Positions 25,167 to 32,303 of a stretch of DNA of 64,000 bases are shown here, piece after piece. The notes beneath the pieces are model-generated. The model ran no database searches. It was not told where the DNA came from and saw nothing but the letters and a program-made list of their open reading frames with translations. Each line of letters starts with the position of its first letter. The first letter of the stretch is position 1. Both the position numbers and the translations under genes were made by a program. The stretch covers positions 1 to 64,000 of the forward strand of contig CAKUKM010000005.1 of assembly GCA_934663595.1 (NCBI GenBank), given 5' to 3'. The DNA comes from an uncultured Clostridia bacterium. GTDB lineage: Bacteria; Bacillota; Clostridia; Christensenellales; Aristaeellaceae.

Positions 25167-27083
25167 TTAAAACATATATTTCGCATCAGAGGCCTTGGAG
25201 GTATTGAAATGTGCCACATCCGCTTTTGTAACCGCAGGGCAGTTGTCAAACACGCCTAAAAAGTGCTCTACATTTTTTGTATCAAAGCCACTGACATCGA
25301 GCTGTGTTAAACTGGAACAGTAGGAAAACATCCAACCCATTCTCGTGACGCTTCCGGTATCAAAGCCGCTAACATCAAGCTGTGTTAAACTGGAACAACC
25401 GGAAAACATTCCTCCCATATCCGTGACATTTCCGGTATCAAACCCGCTGACATCGAGCTGCGTTAAATCGGAACAGTAACCGAACATGTATGCCATATTC
25501 GTGACATTTCCGGTATCAAACCCGCTGACATCGAGCTGTGTTAAATCAAAGCAGCAGCTGAACATGCATGCCATATATGTAACGTTTCTAGTATCAAAGC
25601 CACTAACATCGAGTTGCGTTAAACTAGAACAGCGGTTGAACATGCTGCCCATATTCGTGACGTTTCCGGTATCAAACAGGTCACCATTGAAATCAATGCT
25701 CTTCAAAATGAGGTTCCGCCATTCATCGTCTTTCATGACAGGTAGTTTAAACAGCTCGCTGCAATCCTCCGGAGCCAGTACTCCTCCGGGGCCGGCGATT
25801 TTCAGTGTTTTCTCGTCCATCCATGCGCGCACGCCGCCGTTCTGCTTTTCGGAAATGTCCGCGGCTTCGGCGGGAACGGAAATCCGGTTGGAATCCAGGA
25901 AGGAAATGCTTTCGGCATTTTCATAGTTTTCCTTATAGTACTCCCGGAATCGACCCTTGCTCATCGTCTCCGTCGCGACAATCGGCGCCTCCGTCGGCAT
26001 TGTTGTCGGCGACGCCGTAATTGCGGCGTCGGAATAGACCGGCGAATTCTGTTTCCCCGGCTGGTTTTTCTGCTGCCCTTCGCGAATCGTCAGCGCGCCC
26101 ATCGCGGCAAGCACCGCGACCACGGCCATCAGCGCCACCGTTTTCGCCGCGCCGCTCTTTCGTTTGGGCGCTTCCGGCTTGCGCTCGTCAGGGACGCTGC
26201 GCTTTTCCCGGTGAAGAGCATCTCTCGTCCGCTCCAGGACAATCGCCGCGCCGGTCATTTCATTCAGATTGACTGCTTCCAAGTGCGAAAAATCTGCCGG
26301 AAGCGCTTCCGGGCGCATGCCCGAAACGGCCGGAATCAGGAGCCGGTCCTTATCCTCGCGCATCAGCAGAAGGAACCGCTGCCACTCGTTTTTCACCCAC
26401 GGGGAACTTACGTTTTCCGCGCTGGTTGCGATCACGATCATCACCCGCGCGGACTGTAGCGCCGCATAAATATACGGCTCGTATTCCTCGCCCGCCAGCG
26501 ATTTCAGCGTCGCCGCGGAAAAGAACACGCGATAGCCGCGGCTCGTGAGCAGGTTGTAAAAATCCTGTCCAAACGCCTTTCCCTTCGGCTCGTTCTTAAA
26601 GCAAATGAACACATCGAACGGACGCTCGGATTCGACAATCTGGAGGTATCGCCGCTGGATATCGTTGATTTTTCCGGCCTCGCGCATGTAAATTTCGCGC
26701 TGCTCCGCGTCCGCATGCCTGCACGCCGCGCGATAATCCTCGTCGGCCAGAATCGACGTGCGCTGCATGCGGTTGATCGTCGGCTTGTATCCGCCCGCAT
26801 CCTGCACGTATACCACGCCGAAACGGCACAGCAAAAGCGACCAGTACGCCTCTGCGTCGTCTGCATTTTCATCCAGTATTTTGTTGTAAATTTCCAGTGC
26901 GCGATCGAAATCGCCGTTCTGCCGATGATGATTGGCACGCTCGAACCGGCTCGCGCGATCCGGCGACGCAAGCCCGCCCGGCAGCGCCTGTTCCGTGCCG
27001 CAGTAATTGCACAGCACCACGCGCTGCGAATCCTCCACCGTCAGCTTCGCCCCGCAATATTTACACTCAAAATTCACCATCAC
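25167..27083 (-). CDS. TIR-LRR protein 3: zinc ribbon, TPR-like, TIR, transmembrane helix, BspA/DUF285 repeats
   Basis: 638 residues from GTG 27083 (VMVNFECKYC in the longer frame; start chosen as for its paralogs). Zinc ribbon C7/C10/C25/C28 and TIR (about 155-290; SPWVKNEW, E233) are almost identical to TIR-LRR 2. After a basic stretch (PKRKSGAAK) comes one clear membrane helix, TVALMAVVAVLAAMGALTI (about 313-333), then a Gln/Asn/Thr-rich linker, the RFREYYKENYENA cap module and one partial plus six DUF285 repeats. By the positive-inside rule the TIR is cytoplasmic and the LRR array extracellular. The array is the shortest of the three. Function unknown; a sensor that passes an external signal to an intracellular TIR is an inference from topology. 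Confidence 0.9.
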   Translation of the reverse strand: MMVNFECKYCGAKLTVEDSQRVVLCNYCGTEQALPGGLASPDRASRFERANHHRQNGDFDRALEIYNKILDENADDAEAYWSLLLCRFGVVYVQDAGGYKPTINRMQRTSILADEDYRAACRHADAEQREIYMREAGKINDIQRRYLQIVESERPFDVFICFKNEPKGKAFGQDFYNLLTSRGYRVFFSAATLKSLAGEEYEPYIYAALQSARVMIVIATSAENVSSPWVKNEWQRFLLLMREDKDRLLIPAVSGMRPEALPADFSHLEAVNLNEMTGAAIVLERTRDALHREKRSVPDERKPEAPKRKSGAAKTVALMAVVAVLAAMGALTIREGQQKNQPGKQNSPVYSDAAITASPTTMPTEAPIVATETMSKGRFREYYKENYENAESISFLDSNRISVPAEAADISEKQNGGVRAWMDEKTLKIAGPGGVLAPEDCSELFKLPVMKDDEWRNLILKSIDFNGDLFDTGNVTNMGSMFNRCSSLTQLDVSGFDTRNVTYMACMFSCCFDLTQLDVSGFDTGNVTNMAYMFGYCSDLTQLDVSGFDTGNVTDMGGMFSGCSSLTQLDVSGFDTGSVTRMGWMFSYCSSLTQLDVSGFDTKNVEHFLGVFDNCPAVTKADVAHFNTSKASDAKYMF

Positions 27084-27152
27084 AAAAATCGACCCCGCCC
27101 GCACCGTAATATGAGTTTATTATAATACACGGCTATAAATTTGTAAATATCC
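26222..27152 (-). repeat. Copy 2 of the ~0.93-kb duplicated TIR head module
   Basis: Near-identical to about 24130-25060 at a constant offset of 2092 bases, covering promoter, 5' leader, zinc ribbon, helical region and TIR. Confidence 0.9.
27119..27147 (-). promoter_or_regulatory. Promoter of TIR-LRR gene 3
   Basis: TTTACA (27142-27147), 17-base spacer, TATAAT (27119-27124) on the minus strand. Confidence 0.8.
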
Positions 27153-27188
27153 TGCGGCGGAGATTTGGTTTTGCGGGGAAAAATCCCG

Positions 27189-27791
27189 CTATTTCTTATT
27201 CAGCACCGCAATCGCGCACGGAATTCTGCCCTCGCACAGCTCGTAGCGCGCGCCCGCATAGCCCGCGTCCGCGAAAAACTGCCGATAGGTATCCAGCGTG
27301 AACTCGCGCTTGAAATCCGCGCCGGCCTTGCCGATCATGCTGGAAACGCCGTTGGTCGTTCCCCTTTCCGTTCGGTTCATGTAGGTGGGAATGATGATTC
27401 GCCCGCCCCTTCGGCAGACGCGATCCAGCTCGCGCAGCGCCCGGTTCGGCTCGTCCAGCAGGTGAATCACGTTCGCGGCGATCACTGCGTCAAAGCTCTC
27501 GTTCGGATAGCGCAGCTGCAGTATGTTGGCCGTCTCGAACTGCGCGTTGGCATATTTGCGGCATTTGCGCTCGGCGCGCTTCAGCATGTTTTCCGAATAA
27601 TCCGTCGCGATCAGGCTTTTGCACCGCGCCGCGACGCCGCCGGTGAGCAGGCCCGTGCCGCACGCGCATTCCAACACCTCGTCGGACGGGCGAATCAGCG
27701 CCTCCACCGCGGCGCAGAGCGCCCGGTTCGCCCTTCGATTGATCCCGTTGGCAAACAGGTCGTAGATCCATGCGACTCTATCCCAGAACAT
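27189..27791 (-). CDS. Class I SAM-dependent methyltransferase
   Basis: 200 residues. SAM-binding motif I is LECACGTGLLTGGVAA (about 39-54), with the acidic post-motif in LIATDYSENML, then FDAVIAANVIHLL (motif IV region) and the GGRIIIPTYM strand, as in the UbiE/Methyltransf_11 type. I use the ATG at 27791 (MFWDRVAWIYDLF) because GGAGAGGGA precedes it. It overlaps the end of the upstream methyltransferase gene by 14 bases, so translation is probably coupled. Substrate unknown. Confidence 0.88.
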   Translation of the reverse strand: MFWDRVAWIYDLFANGINRRANRALCAAVEALIRPSDEVLECACGTGLLTGGVAARCKSLIATDYSENMLKRAERKCRKYANAQFETANILQLRYPNESFDAVIAANVIHLLDEPNRALRELDRVCRRGGRIIIPTYMNRTERGTTNGVSSMIGKAGADFKREFTLDTYRQFFADAGYAGARYELCEGRIPCAIAVLNKK

Positions 27792-28581
27792 TCTCTTCCC
27801 TCTCCAATACGACGATTCGATTCGAAATGCCGCGCACGGCGGGCAGCTTGTCCAGCAATCTGTAAATCGGCGCAAACGCCGCCATACCCTCGGTCAGGCT
27901 GTGCTCTTCGAGGAACCGAAAGCCCTGCAGCCGCTGCGCCAGCGCCCGCCCGTCCCGGATTCCCCAGGTGAATTTGGCGTGGCTGTCCTCGATGGATTTT
28001 TCTTTAAAGCGCTTTGCGACCAGCGGATTCATCGTTTCAACGAGCACCGTCGCCCGCGCAAACCGGCCGGCGATCACGTCGAAAATGCGCCGCACCTCCG
28101 CCTCGGTCAAATACATGGTCAGCCCTTCGATGATGATCAGCGTTTCTTTCCCGCTTTCGGCGATTTCGCCGCCCCAATCGTCCATTGCGGACATCGCGAT
28201 CTGCGCAATCGCCCCGCTTTCCGGCAAAAGCCGCGCCCGCACGGCGATCGTTTCCGGAAGATCGAGATTGTACCACCGGCCGTATCCCGCCATTCTGTAA
28301 CAGCGCGTGTCCAGCCCGCAGGCGATATTCACCACTGTCGCGCCAGGATTTTTCTTCAAAAACGCCCCCACCAGGCGATCCAGCACGATGGTTCGGGCAA
28401 TGACGCCGCTGCGCATCGCACCGTCCCGGTCGGCCAGCGAAAAATCATAATCGAGCTTCGCGACGAGTTCCTCAGCCTTTTTATCGCGAATCGCACCGCG
28501 CGTCGCGCTCTCCCGCGCCCGCGCGTACACGGTTTGCAGCATCGTTTCCGGAACGCCCGTGAGCGCAATCCGTTCGTTCAT
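27778..28581 (-). CDS. Leucine carboxyl methyltransferase-like (LCM/TcmP family) O-methyltransferase
   Basis: 267 residues. NIACGLDTRCYRM, WYNLDLPETIAVR and IIIEGLTMYLTEAEV are characteristic of the LCM/PPM1 and TcmP-like family, which methylates carboxyl or phenolic oxygens. The ATG at 28581 (MNERIALTG) is best placed behind GGAGG; ATGs at 28587 and further up are too close to or beyond it. Forms a two-gene unit with the overlapping class I methyltransferase. The substrate cannot be told; a small-molecule modification role is possible. Confidence 0.88.
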   Translation of the reverse strand: MNERIALTGVPETMLQTVYARARESATRGAIRDKKAEELVAKLDYDFSLADRDGAMRSGVIARTIVLDRLVGAFLKKNPGATVVNIACGLDTRCYRMAGYGRWYNLDLPETIAVRARLLPESGAIAQIAMSAMDDWGGEIAESGKETLIIIEGLTMYLTEAEVRRIFDVIAGRFARATVLVETMNPLVAKRFKEKSIEDSHAKFTWGIRDGRALAQRLQGFRFLEEHSLTEGMAAFAPIYRLLDKLPAVRGISNRIVVLEREENVLG

Positions 28582-28657
28582 GTCCATTCGCCTCCATGTT
28601 AGATTCATCTAACCGCAATTCCCTAAAAAGCCGCCCCTTCGGGCAGTTCCAGCATTT

Positions 28658-28686
28658 ATTGTACCACGCCCCGCCCCGGAAATCAA
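28658..28686 (-). promoter_or_regulatory. Promoter of the methyltransferase pair
   Basis: TTGATT (28681-28686), 17 bases, TACAAT (28658-28663) on the minus strand, 77 bases before the start codon. Confidence 0.6.
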
Positions 28687-28717
28687 TCCTTTCCGGAATT
28701 CCTGCGCGCCGCCTTCA

Positions 28718-28746
28718 TTGACAAATCGGCTTGCATCCACTATAAT
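28718..28746 (+). promoter_or_regulatory. Promoter of the CsoR-family gene
   Basis: TTGACA (28718-28723), 17-base spacer, TATAAT (28741-28746): a perfect consensus. Confidence 0.88.
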
Positions 28747-28752
28747 TACAGA

Positions 28753-28766
28753 TACCCCGCGGGGTA
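28753..28766. promoter_or_regulatory. CsoR-type operator, autoregulatory
   Basis: TACCCCGCGGGGTA is a perfect 14-bp palindrome of the G/C-tract type bound by CsoR-family repressors, about 6 bases after the -10 box and therefore over the transcription start of the repressor gene. Confidence 0.7.
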
Positions 28767-28780
28767 AGGGAGGGCTTGCA

Positions 28781-29056
28781 ATGAGACAATGCATGGATTC
28801 GGAAAATCTGCATCGGAGGCTGAAAAAGATTATCGGGCAGGTACAGGCGATCGACCGCATGATCGACGAGGACGTTCCCTGCGAGGACGTGCTGGCGCAA
28901 ATCAACGCGGCGAAATCCGCGCTGCACGGCTGCGGCAAGGTCGTGCTGGAGGGCCATATTCGCCATTGCGTGCGTGACGGCATCGAGCACGGCGACGCGG
29001 ACAAGACGATCGAGAGCTTCACCAAGGCGGTCGAGCGGTTCTCCAATATGGGCTGA
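28781..29056 (+). CDS. csoR: Metal-sensing CsoR/FrmR-family repressor
   Basis: 91 residues; all-alpha DUF156 fold. HRRLKKIIGQVQAIDRMI is the family signature helix. The metal ligands can be read as Cys in VPCEDVL, His in LEGHIRH and Cys in HCVRDG, the C-H-C trio of Cu(I)-sensing CsoR; RcnR/FrmR relatives cannot be excluded. ATG at 28781 with GGGAGGG upstream. It is followed by a terminator and then the P-type ATPase, each promoter carrying a matching palindrome, so it probably represses both and releases them when metal binds. Confidence 0.88.
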   Translation: MRQCMDSENLHRRLKKIIGQVQAIDRMIDEDVPCEDVLAQINAAKSALHGCGKVVLEGHIRHCVRDGIEHGDADKTIESFTKAVERFSNMG

Positions 29057-29095
29057 ACGGCCTTGCGGCAATTCCACCTATCTTTTAACAGATGT

Positions 29096-29119
29096 AAGCG
29101 GCTGAACGGCCGCTTTTTT
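29096..29119 (+). terminator. Terminator of the CsoR-family gene
   Basis: AAGCGGC (29096-29102) pairs with GCCGCTT (29109-29115) and runs into a T-tract. Confidence 0.8.
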
Positions 29120-29121
29120 GC

Positions 29122-29150
29122 TTGACAAGCTATACCCATATGGGTATACT
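29122..29150 (+). promoter_or_regulatory. P-type ATPase promoter with embedded operator
   Basis: TTGACA (29122-29127), 17-base spacer, TATACT (29145-29150). A perfect palindrome, TATACCCATATGGGTATA (29131-29148), fills the spacer and overlaps the -10 box, the ideal place for a CsoR-type repressor. Confidence 0.85.
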
Positions 29151-29189
29151 ATACCTATACCCCATATAGTATAGAAAGAGGATTTGCCT

Positions 29190-31064
29190 ATGAAAAAGTG
29201 GATGGAACGGCTGGAGGCCCTTATGGAGCTGGGCGGAATCAAAAAGGATATCGCGCTGCTCGCGGTTTCCGGCGCGGCGATCGCCTGCAGTCTGCTCCAA
29301 TTTCGCCCGTTTGGCTTTGACATGGCGTGGATTGCGATCGTGCTGTGCGGTCTGCCGATTATTCTGGAGGCGCTGATCGGGCTGGTCACGTCGTTTGACA
29401 TCAAGGCGGACGTGCTGGTTTCGCTGGCGCTGATCGCCTCGATCTGCATCGGCGAGGACTTCGCCGCGGGCGAGGTGGCATTCATCATGCAGCTGGGCGG
29501 ACTGCTGGAGGAGCTGACCGTGGCCAGAGCGCGCGCGGGCATTGAAAAGCTGGTGCATCTGACCCCGCAGACGGCGCGCGTGCTGCGCAGCGGCGGCGAG
29601 CAAATTCTTCCCGCCGAGCAGGTCAAAATCGGCGATCGGATTCGCGTGCTGCCCGGCGAGACCATTCCGGTGGACGGAACCATCGTTTCCGGCCAGACCT
29701 CGATCAATCAGGCGGTCATGACCGGCGAATCGCTGCCGGTGGACAAGACCGTCGGCGACGACGTATCCAGCGGCACGGTCAATCAGTTCGGCGCATTTGA
29801 AATGGAAGCGACCCGCGTGGGCGAGGACAGCTCGATTCAGCGCATGATTCGCCTGGTGCAGTCCGCGGACGCGGGCAAGGCCAAAATCGTCGGCATTGCG
29901 GATCGCTGGGCGACGTGGATCGTGGTGATCGCGCTGAGCGCCGCGGCGCTGACCTGGATTTTCTCGGGCCAGATCATTCGCGCGGTCACGATTCTGGTCG
30001 TGTTCTGCCCGTGCGCGCTGGTACTGGCCACGCCGACGGCCATCATGGCTGCCATCGGCAACGCGACGAAGCACGGCTTTCTCGTTCGCGAGGGCGACGC
30101 GCTGGAGCGGCTGGCGGGCGTAAAGGTGATTGCATTCGACAAAACCGGCACGCTGACCTGCGGCACTCCGGAGGTAGTCGCCGTCGCGAGCGCGTCCGAA
30201 AAGCTTTCAAACGATGCGCTCTATCGGCTGGCGGCCTCGGCCGAACAGCTTTCGGAGCACCCGCTGGGCAAGGCCATTGCAAACGGCTGGAAGCGCGCGG
30301 GCGGCGTACCGGCCCTTGCGGAGGAATTCCGCATGATTCCCGGCCGCGGCGTGTGCGCGCGAATCGAGGGAAAAAGCGTTCTGGCCGGCAATCCGGAGCT
30401 GCTCGCGGAAAAACACGTCGCTATGGCGGTTCCCGCGGACGCGCAGCATGCCGTTCAGCAGGGCTGCACGGTGATTTACCTGGCCGTCGACGGCGAATTT
30501 GCGGGCTACATCGCCCTTTCGGACACACTGCGCAAGGAGAGCGCCGCGACCCTGCAATCTCTTTCCCATCTGGGCGTCCGGCCGGTGCTGCTGACCGGCG
30601 ACCATGAAAACGCCGCAAAGGCCATCGCCGCGCAGCTGCATATCGGCGAGGTGCGCGCGAATTGCCTTCCGGAGGACAAGCTGGCCGCCATCGGCGATTA
30701 TCAGGCGCAGGGACTGCCGGTCTGCATGATCGGCGACGGCGTAAACGACGCGCCCGCGCTGAAGAAGGCGAACGTCGGCATTGCAATGGGCGGCGTGGGC
30801 AGCGATGTGGCGGTGGATGCGGCGGATATCGCGCTGGTGGACGACGAGGTAAAGGAGCTGCCGCACCTGATTGCGCTGTCGCATCGCATGATGACCACCA
30901 TCCGGCTGAACATGACCTTCTCGATGGCGCTGAACTTCGTCGCCATCGTGCTGGCCATTGTCGGAACGCTGAATCCCGTGGTGGGAGCGTTGGTGCACAA
31001 CGCGGGCTCCGTGCTCGTGATTGTCAATTCTGCATTCTTATTGAAATGGAGGAAAAAAGCATGA
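29190..31064 (+). CDS. Heavy-metal translocating P1B-type ATPase
   Basis: 624 residues. The membrane metal site VVFCPCALVLATP has the CPC motif, followed by phosphorylation site DKTGTLT, SEHPLGKA (HP motif) and hinge GDGVNDAPAL. Eight membrane segments can be drawn, but there is no N-terminal HMA metal-binding domain. The last helices read LNPVVGALVHNAGSVLVIVNS, unlike the M..SS signature of Cu(I) pumps, so the metal may be Zn/Cd/Co/Ni/Fe rather than copper despite the CsoR neighbour. ATG at 29190 with AGAGGA upstream. Controlled by the operator in its promoter; its stop overlaps a small membrane-protein gene. Confidence 0.93.
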   Translation: MKKWMERLEALMELGGIKKDIALLAVSGAAIACSLLQFRPFGFDMAWIAIVLCGLPIILEALIGLVTSFDIKADVLVSLALIASICIGEDFAAGEVAFIMQLGGLLEELTVARARAGIEKLVHLTPQTARVLRSGGEQILPAEQVKIGDRIRVLPGETIPVDGTIVSGQTSINQAVMTGESLPVDKTVGDDVSSGTVNQFGAFEMEATRVGEDSSIQRMIRLVQSADAGKAKIVGIADRWATWIVVIALSAAALTWIFSGQIIRAVTILVVFCPCALVLATPTAIMAAIGNATKHGFLVREGDALERLAGVKVIAFDKTGTLTCGTPEVVAVASASEKLSNDALYRLAASAEQLSEHPLGKAIANGWKRAGGVPALAEEFRMIPGRGVCARIEGKSVLAGNPELLAEKHVAMAVPADAQHAVQQGCTVIYLAVDGEFAGYIALSDTLRKESAATLQSLSHLGVRPVLLTGDHENAAKAIAAQLHIGEVRANCLPEDKLAAIGDYQAQGLPVCMIGDGVNDAPALKKANVGIAMGGVGSDVAVDAADIALVDDEVKELPHLIALSHRMMTTIRLNMTFSMALNFVAIVLAIVGTLNPVVGALVHNAGSVLVIVNSAFLLKWRKKA

Positions 31065-31228
31065 CTGCAAAAATCATTGGCCTGGTGGTCGGCGCGCTGC
31101 TGCTGGGCGCGGGACTCTACTCCCTGAAGAAGGAAAAGGCGGACCCGGAATCCCGCAAAATCTACGGAACCGTCAGCGCCGTCGGCGGCATAATCGCCGC
31201 AATCTGCGCGCTGCTGCTGATTCTCTGA
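31061..31228 (+). CDS. Small two-helix membrane protein, partner of the P-type ATPase
   Basis: 55 residues starting in an ATGA overlap with the ATPase stop, with GGAGG 9 bases upstream. Two hydrophobic helices (about 4-22 and 38-55) flank a charged loop, LKKEKADPESRKIYG. Too short for most gene callers, but the tight coupling and clear ribosome site make it credible. It may stabilise or regulate the pump. Confidence 0.7.
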   Translation: MTAKIIGLVVGALLLGAGLYSLKKEKADPESRKIYGTVSAVGGIIAAICALLLIL

Positions 31229-31260
31229 ACAGGGCATCGCCCCCGCAAGGAGCGCCTCGC

Positions 31261-32193
31261 TTACCGGTTTTCCTCCGGGGCGGGGCGCTCTTCGCGCGCT
31301 TGCATTTCCCCCGAGCCGCCCCTTTTGCGGTATTCGCTGGGTGTCGCGCCGGTCGCCTGCCGGAACTGGTGCGAAAAGTGGCTGGGGCTGGAAAAGGCGT
31401 ATTTCATTGCGATTTCCGTAATCGGCGCGTCGGTGGCGGTCAGCATCCATGCGGCGGCCAGAATGCGCCTCTGCATGCAATATTCCATCGGCCGGCAATG
31501 CAGATACCGGCGAAAGAGCCGCTGGCAGACGCGCGGACAGACGTGCGCGGCGCGGGCGAGCTCGTCCATGCGGATTTCGCCCTCGAGATGCGCGTCGATC
31601 CAGGCCAGCATGCGCTTGATTCTCTCCTCCTGCTGCGCGGGCGCGGGGGCGGAAAGCGCGGAATTCTGCGCCTCGGCCAGCAGCAATATTCTGGAAAGCG
31701 CGTCGCGCACGGCGAATTCATAGCCGTTTTCCTCGCTCGCGCACGCGGCAAACGCCGCTTCAAACGGTGCGACAAACGCCGGTTTTTCCTTTTCAAACCG
31801 GATAAACGCCGCGCCCTCCGCCAGAAAAGGGCGCACATAGCGCGTGTCGAACGCGCTACCGGGCGCGCCGGCGAGAATCGACGCGTCGAATACGAACGAC
31901 CGGAACCGGCAGGGCGCGTCGCTGCGCGCGGCAAAGGAATGCAGCACGCCCGAATTGATCATGCAGCCCTCCCCCGCGCTCAGATCATGCACCCGATCGC
32001 CCGCGCCTATGCGCACGCTTCCGCTCGTCAGCAGGAAAACCTCCAGCTCGCGATGCCAGTGCGCGGGAATGCGATCGGCGATATAATGGTGCACGTCGTC
32101 GGCATTCGCCACGCAATCGAACTGCTCCAGCCCCTTTTCGATGAGCTCTTCCTGATTCTGATTGACCAGCACATACGATCGGCTGCGGACCAT
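31261..32193 (-). CDS. AraC-family transcriptional regulator
   Basis: 310 residues. N-terminal cupin-like sensor domain (about 30-125: HHYIADRIPAHWHRELEVF, GSVRIGAGDRVHDLSAGEGC). C-terminal AraC double helix-turn-helix (about 195-295) with RMDELARAAHVCPRVCQRLF and the signature ITEIAMKYAFSSPSHFSHQF. ATG at 32193 with GGAGGG upstream; the longer frame lacks similarity. Divergent from the MATE pump, which it may control together with its own gene. The cupin usually binds a sugar-like effector; the ligand here is unknown. Confidence 0.92.
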   Translation of the reverse strand: MVRSRSYVLVNQNQEELIEKGLEQFDCVANADDVHHYIADRIPAHWHRELEVFLLTSGSVRIGAGDRVHDLSAGEGCMINSGVLHSFAARSDAPCRFRSFVFDASILAGAPGSAFDTRYVRPFLAEGAAFIRFEKEKPAFVAPFEAAFAACASEENGYEFAVRDALSRILLLAEAQNSALSAPAPAQQEERIKRMLAWIDAHLEGEIRMDELARAAHVCPRVCQRLFRRYLHCRPMEYCMQRRILAAAWMLTATDAPITEIAMKYAFSSPSHFSHQFRQATGATPSEYRKRGGSGEMQAREERPAPEENR

Positions 32194-32222
32194 GTTTCGC
32201 CCTCCAAAGTCGCTTTTTTGAT

Positions 32223-32251
32223 AGTATACGCCGTTTTCCAAAAAGACGCAA
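32223..32251 (-). promoter_or_regulatory. Promoter of the AraC-family gene
   Basis: TTGCGT (32246-32251), 17 bases, TATACT (32223-32228) on the minus strand. A divergent TATAAT near 32266-32271 may serve the MATE gene, but its -35 is poor. Confidence 0.6.
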
Positions 32252-32303
32252 GCGCGAATTTCCGGTATAATCAATTCCAGAAAGCATTTAAGGGAGGCGC
32301 CGT

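Noticed and set aside
31229..31262. Terminator between the small membrane protein and the AraC gene
   Set aside because: Only weak, imperfect pairing of GC-rich arms and no T-run.
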